A stretch of DNA of 9,653 nucleotides, taken from NCBI GenBank assembly GCA_040389965.1, contig JAZJZF010000027.1:1-9653 (forward strand), given 5' to 3'. Under the pieces are notes generated by a model. That model ran no database searches, was not told the origin of the DNA, and worked only from the letters and a program-made list of their open reading frames with translations. Within the stretch, counting starts at the first letter, position 1, and the number at the start of each line of letters is the position of its first letter. The position numbers and the translations under genes are program-made. This DNA is from UBA4416 sp040389965. GTDB lineage: Bacteria > Bacteroidota > Bacteroidia > B-17B0 > Aurantibacillaceae. Below are positions 7,421 through 9,653 of the stretch, one piece after another.

Positions 7421-8377
7421 TTATAAGTGATTCTTCTTTACCATTCCGGTATAAGATAAACACAAGCCGATGCAAAATACAGACAAGCCAAAATATGCCG
7501 GGGCTATATGCCACACATCAAGGTACCGGATCCAGAAATGAACTCCTATAGCAGAAAGGAAACCAATGGAGATAGCCAGAGCAAGTATTTCCCATAAATG
7601 GCGACTCGCCTTTGAGCACCAGATACTAAAAAAGAACATGGCTCCCGTTGTTGCCAGCCCACCACCAAAAGAGGCTCTGTCGTGTGCTATAATGGGTATT
7701 AATTTTGAATTGAATTGCGTTAAGCCACATACTTTAATCTGCATATATCCAAGATCCTGAGGAACAAAAACACTCGTCATTCCAACAACCATAATGGTGA
7801 CGCCACCTAAAAATATACCCGCTGATGTAAACAATAATAATGCGTTACCGATCCCGAATTTTGTAAAACTTGTATCGGCTTGTTTTACAAACAAGGTGCG
7901 AATTGTTTTGGGACTTGTTATGGAATGATAGCTGTAATAAAGACCTGTAAGGTATAAGGGAATAAGTAATAATGTTCCCATAGCATGCCAGCTGTCGAGG
8001 TAGCCATACCCGAGGTACGTTAAAAAACTTCCGAAACCCGAAATACCTGAGATAATAAACACCCACCAGGCCCATGCTTTCCCTTCTTTTAAAGGGAAAA
8101 CCGCTAACCAAATATATAACAGGCCAACTGAGATTAAAGAACCACCAAAGGCAACTCTATCATGAAACATAAATCTTAATACTCTTCCTTCATTAAAAAA
8201 GGCAAGTTGCGCGGTTGACATTCCCAAACTCTTAACATCATGCGGAAGAAGCTGGCCACTCACAGATTGCGCGATTAGAAAAAAACCAACAAAAATTAAA
8301 ATAATTCCGGTAAGGGCAAGCGGGTAAATTCCCCTTGCAACAAATGCACTGTATAAACTTTGATTTTGGTGTTGCAT
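7421..8377 (-). CDS. Eight-helix membrane protein made of two tandem four-helix repeats; function unknown
   Basis: The 318-residue protein has about eight membrane helices (roughly 18-38, 75-95, 103-125, 130-150, 177-200, 236-255, 262-282, 291-312) and is an internal duplication. Repeat 1 has LPHDVKSLGM (44-53), RFMFHDRVAFGGSL (68-81) and YLDSWH (126-131). Repeat 2 has VPQDLGYMQI (205-214), PIIAHDRASFGGGL (228-241) and YLDVWH (285-290). Corresponding residues are offset by a near-constant 159-161 positions. The invariant H, D, R, W and H suggest a functional site, possibly metal- or haem-binding, in each half; that is inference. From memory, similar repeat-2 sequences occur in hypothetical proteins of other bacteria, but I cannot name the family. 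The start follows the desaturase stop after only 2 nt, so the two genes are almost certainly co-transcribed and perhaps co-translated, which hints at a role related to membrane lipids. Confidence 0.85.
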   Translation of the reverse strand: MQHQNQSLYSAFVARGIYPLALTGIILIFVGFFLIAQSVSGQLLPHDVKSLGMSTAQLAFFNEGRVLRFMFHDRVAFGGSLISVGLLYIWLAVFPLKEGKAWAWWVFIISGISGFGSFLTYLGYGYLDSWHAMGTLLLIPLYLTGLYYSYHSITSPKTIRTLFVKQADTSFTKFGIGNALLLFTSAGIFLGGVTIMVVGMTSVFVPQDLGYMQIKVCGLTQFNSKLIPIIAHDRASFGGGLATTGAMFFFSIWCSKASRHLWEILALAISIGFLSAIGVHFWIRYLDVWHIAPAYFGLSVFCIGLCLSYTGMVKKNHL

Positions 8378-8379
8378 CG

Positions 8380-9197
8380 TCAGATCTTTATAATTTTTAC
8401 ACCCAGTTTATTAAAATACGGGTCGAGGCGCTTTGAAAGTTTATGCCAGTTTTGATGAGGCACCATGGGATATAGGTGGTGTTCCAGATGATAGTTATGA
8501 TGTGCAAATAAGGTACTTAATACAGGACCTCTAAAGGCTTTTGTTTGAAAAAGCGGATCTGTTTCTTTAGCATTATGAGGAATGTAAACGGTAAACAAAG
8601 GATAGATCCAGCTTCCCACTAAAACAAGGCATACATATATAAATAGTAGAGGGCTCAAGGGAAATAAGAAAATGCTAAGGCCTACAAGGCTGATAAACCA
8701 AAGGCCTTCTACCAAAAGCCAGGGCTTATCTTTAGCTGTTGCTTTTTTCCAGGCCCAGGCATATAACCTAAACTGATAAACAGGTCCTTCAAGGAGGGTA
8801 CGTAACAACGACATACGGGCCGTTCGTCCTTCAATGTCTTCATGATTCGGGAAGTATTTGTGGTGATTTAAATGTGCTATTTTAAAGGTATGTCCGCTTC
8901 TTAAAACCAACATTTCCATAAGTGTTAAAAGGAAACCGTTAAGTGTTTTGTTAATACCAAGATTCCTGTGAACCAGGTCATGCGAACTTGAAACATAGGT
9001 TGTAAAAAGTAGGACTACTATCGACACTACCGCTAAAGCCCATAATTGGTAATAAGCAAACAAAAAGCATGCTCACACAAAGATTTATTAAAACCGCTTT
9101 NNNNNNNNNNAGGTTTGATGATTGTCCAGAATTTTTGCCATGAATTAAGCTGTAGAAGATCTAAGCCAAGTTCTTTAATTGTAGGAAGATCATTCAT
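8380..9197 (-). CDS. Membrane fatty acid desaturase family protein, interrupted by an assembly gap and an apparent frameshift
   Basis: This is an integral-membrane di-iron enzyme of the FA_desaturase family. The three histidine clusters are HDLVH (8982-8968), H.....HLNHH (beginning near 8892) and HHNYHLEHH near the C-terminus, followed by LYPMVP; all are intact. Hydrophobic helices flank them. A continuous frame runs only from an in-frame TGA at 9073-9075 onward and has no ATG before the first box. Upstream, 9100 to about 9067 reads KAVLINLCVSML in another frame, and beyond the ten Ns 9197-9111 reads MNDLPTIKELGLDLLQLNSW and on to IIKP, a plausible cytosolic N-terminus. Removing one base from the five-base A run at 9062-9066 joins the frames. 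The intact protein would be about 268 residues plus whatever the gap hides. The family includes acyl-lipid desaturases and related hydroxylases or ketolases; the exact substrate is not determinable. It lies between rlmI and the duplicated membrane protein gene. Confidence 0.85.
9101..9110. other. Assembly gap (ten Ns) inside the desaturase gene
   Basis: Ten consecutive Ns join two contigs; the round number suggests a placeholder rather than a measured length. The coding frames on both sides belong to the same desaturase. After correcting the nearby one-base insertion, the known coding bases sum to a multiple of three, so the missing DNA should be zero or a multiple of three bases if the gene is intact. 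Confidence 0.95.
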
Positions 9198-9230
9198 TTT
9201 AATTCGGGGTTAAATCATTTATAAACGCTC

Positions 9231-9653
9231 TTAATCTACATAAAAAGCAAGGCCCTTGAGGTATTCTCCTTCCGGGAAGTTAGGAACAATGGTATGATCG
9301 GCCGGTTGAGATAAGGTATGTAATAATCTTAAATTTCTTCTCGACTCTATAGCAGCTGCAGTAACGGTATTATAAAACAATTTTTTATCAATAACTCCCG
9401 AGCAGGAAAACGTAAATAAGATGCCACCTTTTTTAATATTTTGAAGTGCCATCTGATTTAGGCGTTTGTAACCTATGACCGCATTATGCGACACATCTCT
9501 GCTCTTGGCAAAAGCAGGAGGATCTAAAATGATGATATCATAATTTTTCCCATGATCTTTTAAATAATCAAAGGTGTCAACAGCAAACCCTTCATGGTTC
9601 GTGACATTATTTAAAATGGCATTCTTGTTACAAAGGTCTATGGCTTTAGCACT
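9231..9653 (-). CDS. rlmI: RlmI-type 23S rRNA (cytosine-C5) methyltransferase, C-terminal part
   Basis: The frame is open to the window end, so only the last 140 residues are seen. They cover the C-terminal half of a class I SAM-dependent methyltransferase of the RlmI/RlmK-like family, which methylates a cytosine of 23S rRNA (C1962 in E. coli). The visible part starts within the SAM-binding fold (SAKAIDLCNKNAILNN, matching the region after the acidic SAM-binding loop). It continues with the motif IV catalytic signature IILDPPAFAKS and the motif VI FSCSG, whose Cys is a likely catalytic residue. It ends with the family's characteristic tail HTIVPNFPEGEYLKGLAFYV. The N-terminal PUA domain lies outside the window. 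The gene is the first of the three right-hand minus-strand genes, 33 nt upstream of the desaturase start. Family assignment is firm; the exact target base is taken from the family. Confidence 0.9.
   Translation of the reverse strand, partial: SAKAIDLCNKNAILNNVTNHEGFAVDTFDYLKDHGKNYDIIILDPPAFAKSRDVSHNAVIGYKRLNQMALQNIKKGGILFTFSCSGVIDKKLFYNTVTAAAIESRRNLRLLHTLSQPADHTIVPNFPEGEYLKGLAFYVD

Noticed and set aside
9068..9070. ATG at 9070 on the minus strand as start of the desaturase
   Set aside because: This ATG is in the frame that leaves the desaturase sequence after the homopolymer run; the better explanation is that it is an internal Met (VSML) of a longer protein starting at 9197.

Overview
The window is an AT-rich piece of a chromosome, most likely from a member of the Bacteroidota. 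The evidence is a SPII lipoprotein of Bacteroidota character, genes with almost no Shine-Dalgarno sequence, AT-rich intergenic DNA with a hairpin of the A-run/U-run type, and the general character of the proteins. I cannot resolve the family from sequence alone. A run of ten Ns at 9101-9110 shows this is a scaffolded draft assembly.

Left part, plus strand (1-3011): the 3' portion of an unrecognised lipoprotein gene is followed by a strong AT-rich hairpin. Next come three tightly packed genes: a seven-helix membrane protein of unknown family (900-1553), a one-helix sensor histidine kinase of the HisKA_3/NarX type (1554-2339) and a NarL/LuxR-type response regulator (2343-3011). The stop of the first directly abuts the start of the second, and 3 nt separate the second and third. 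The kinase has no sensory domain, so the seven-helix protein is the natural candidate for its signal-receiving partner.

Middle, minus strand (3020-7324): a fused double-ATPase of the oligopeptide/dipeptide ABC importer type (DppD-DppF/YejF-like) converges on the response regulator and has no permease or binding-protein genes beside it. Upstream of it lies a separate ABC export pair: a NatA-like ATPase (6374-7324) followed by a NatB-like ABC-2 permease, whose real start is at 6342.

Right part, minus strand (7421-9653): read in transcription order this is a partial RlmI-type 23S rRNA cytosine methyltransferase, a three-histidine-box fatty acid desaturase, and an eight-helix membrane protein built from two copies of a four-helix unit. 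Spacing is 33 nt and then 2 nt, so the last two at least are probably co-transcribed. The desaturase is split in the raw sequence by the N gap and by an apparent one-base homopolymer insertion. Correcting these joins a convincing N-terminus at 9197 to the body of the enzyme.

There are no RNA genes, mobile elements or CRISPR arrays, and no gene-free stretch longer than 150 bases. The most interesting items are the split-sensor two-component cassette, the internally duplicated membrane protein with repeated HDR and YLD.WH motifs beside a desaturase, and the perfect 16-bp inverted repeat that ends one base before a start codon. None of these alone proves a new system.
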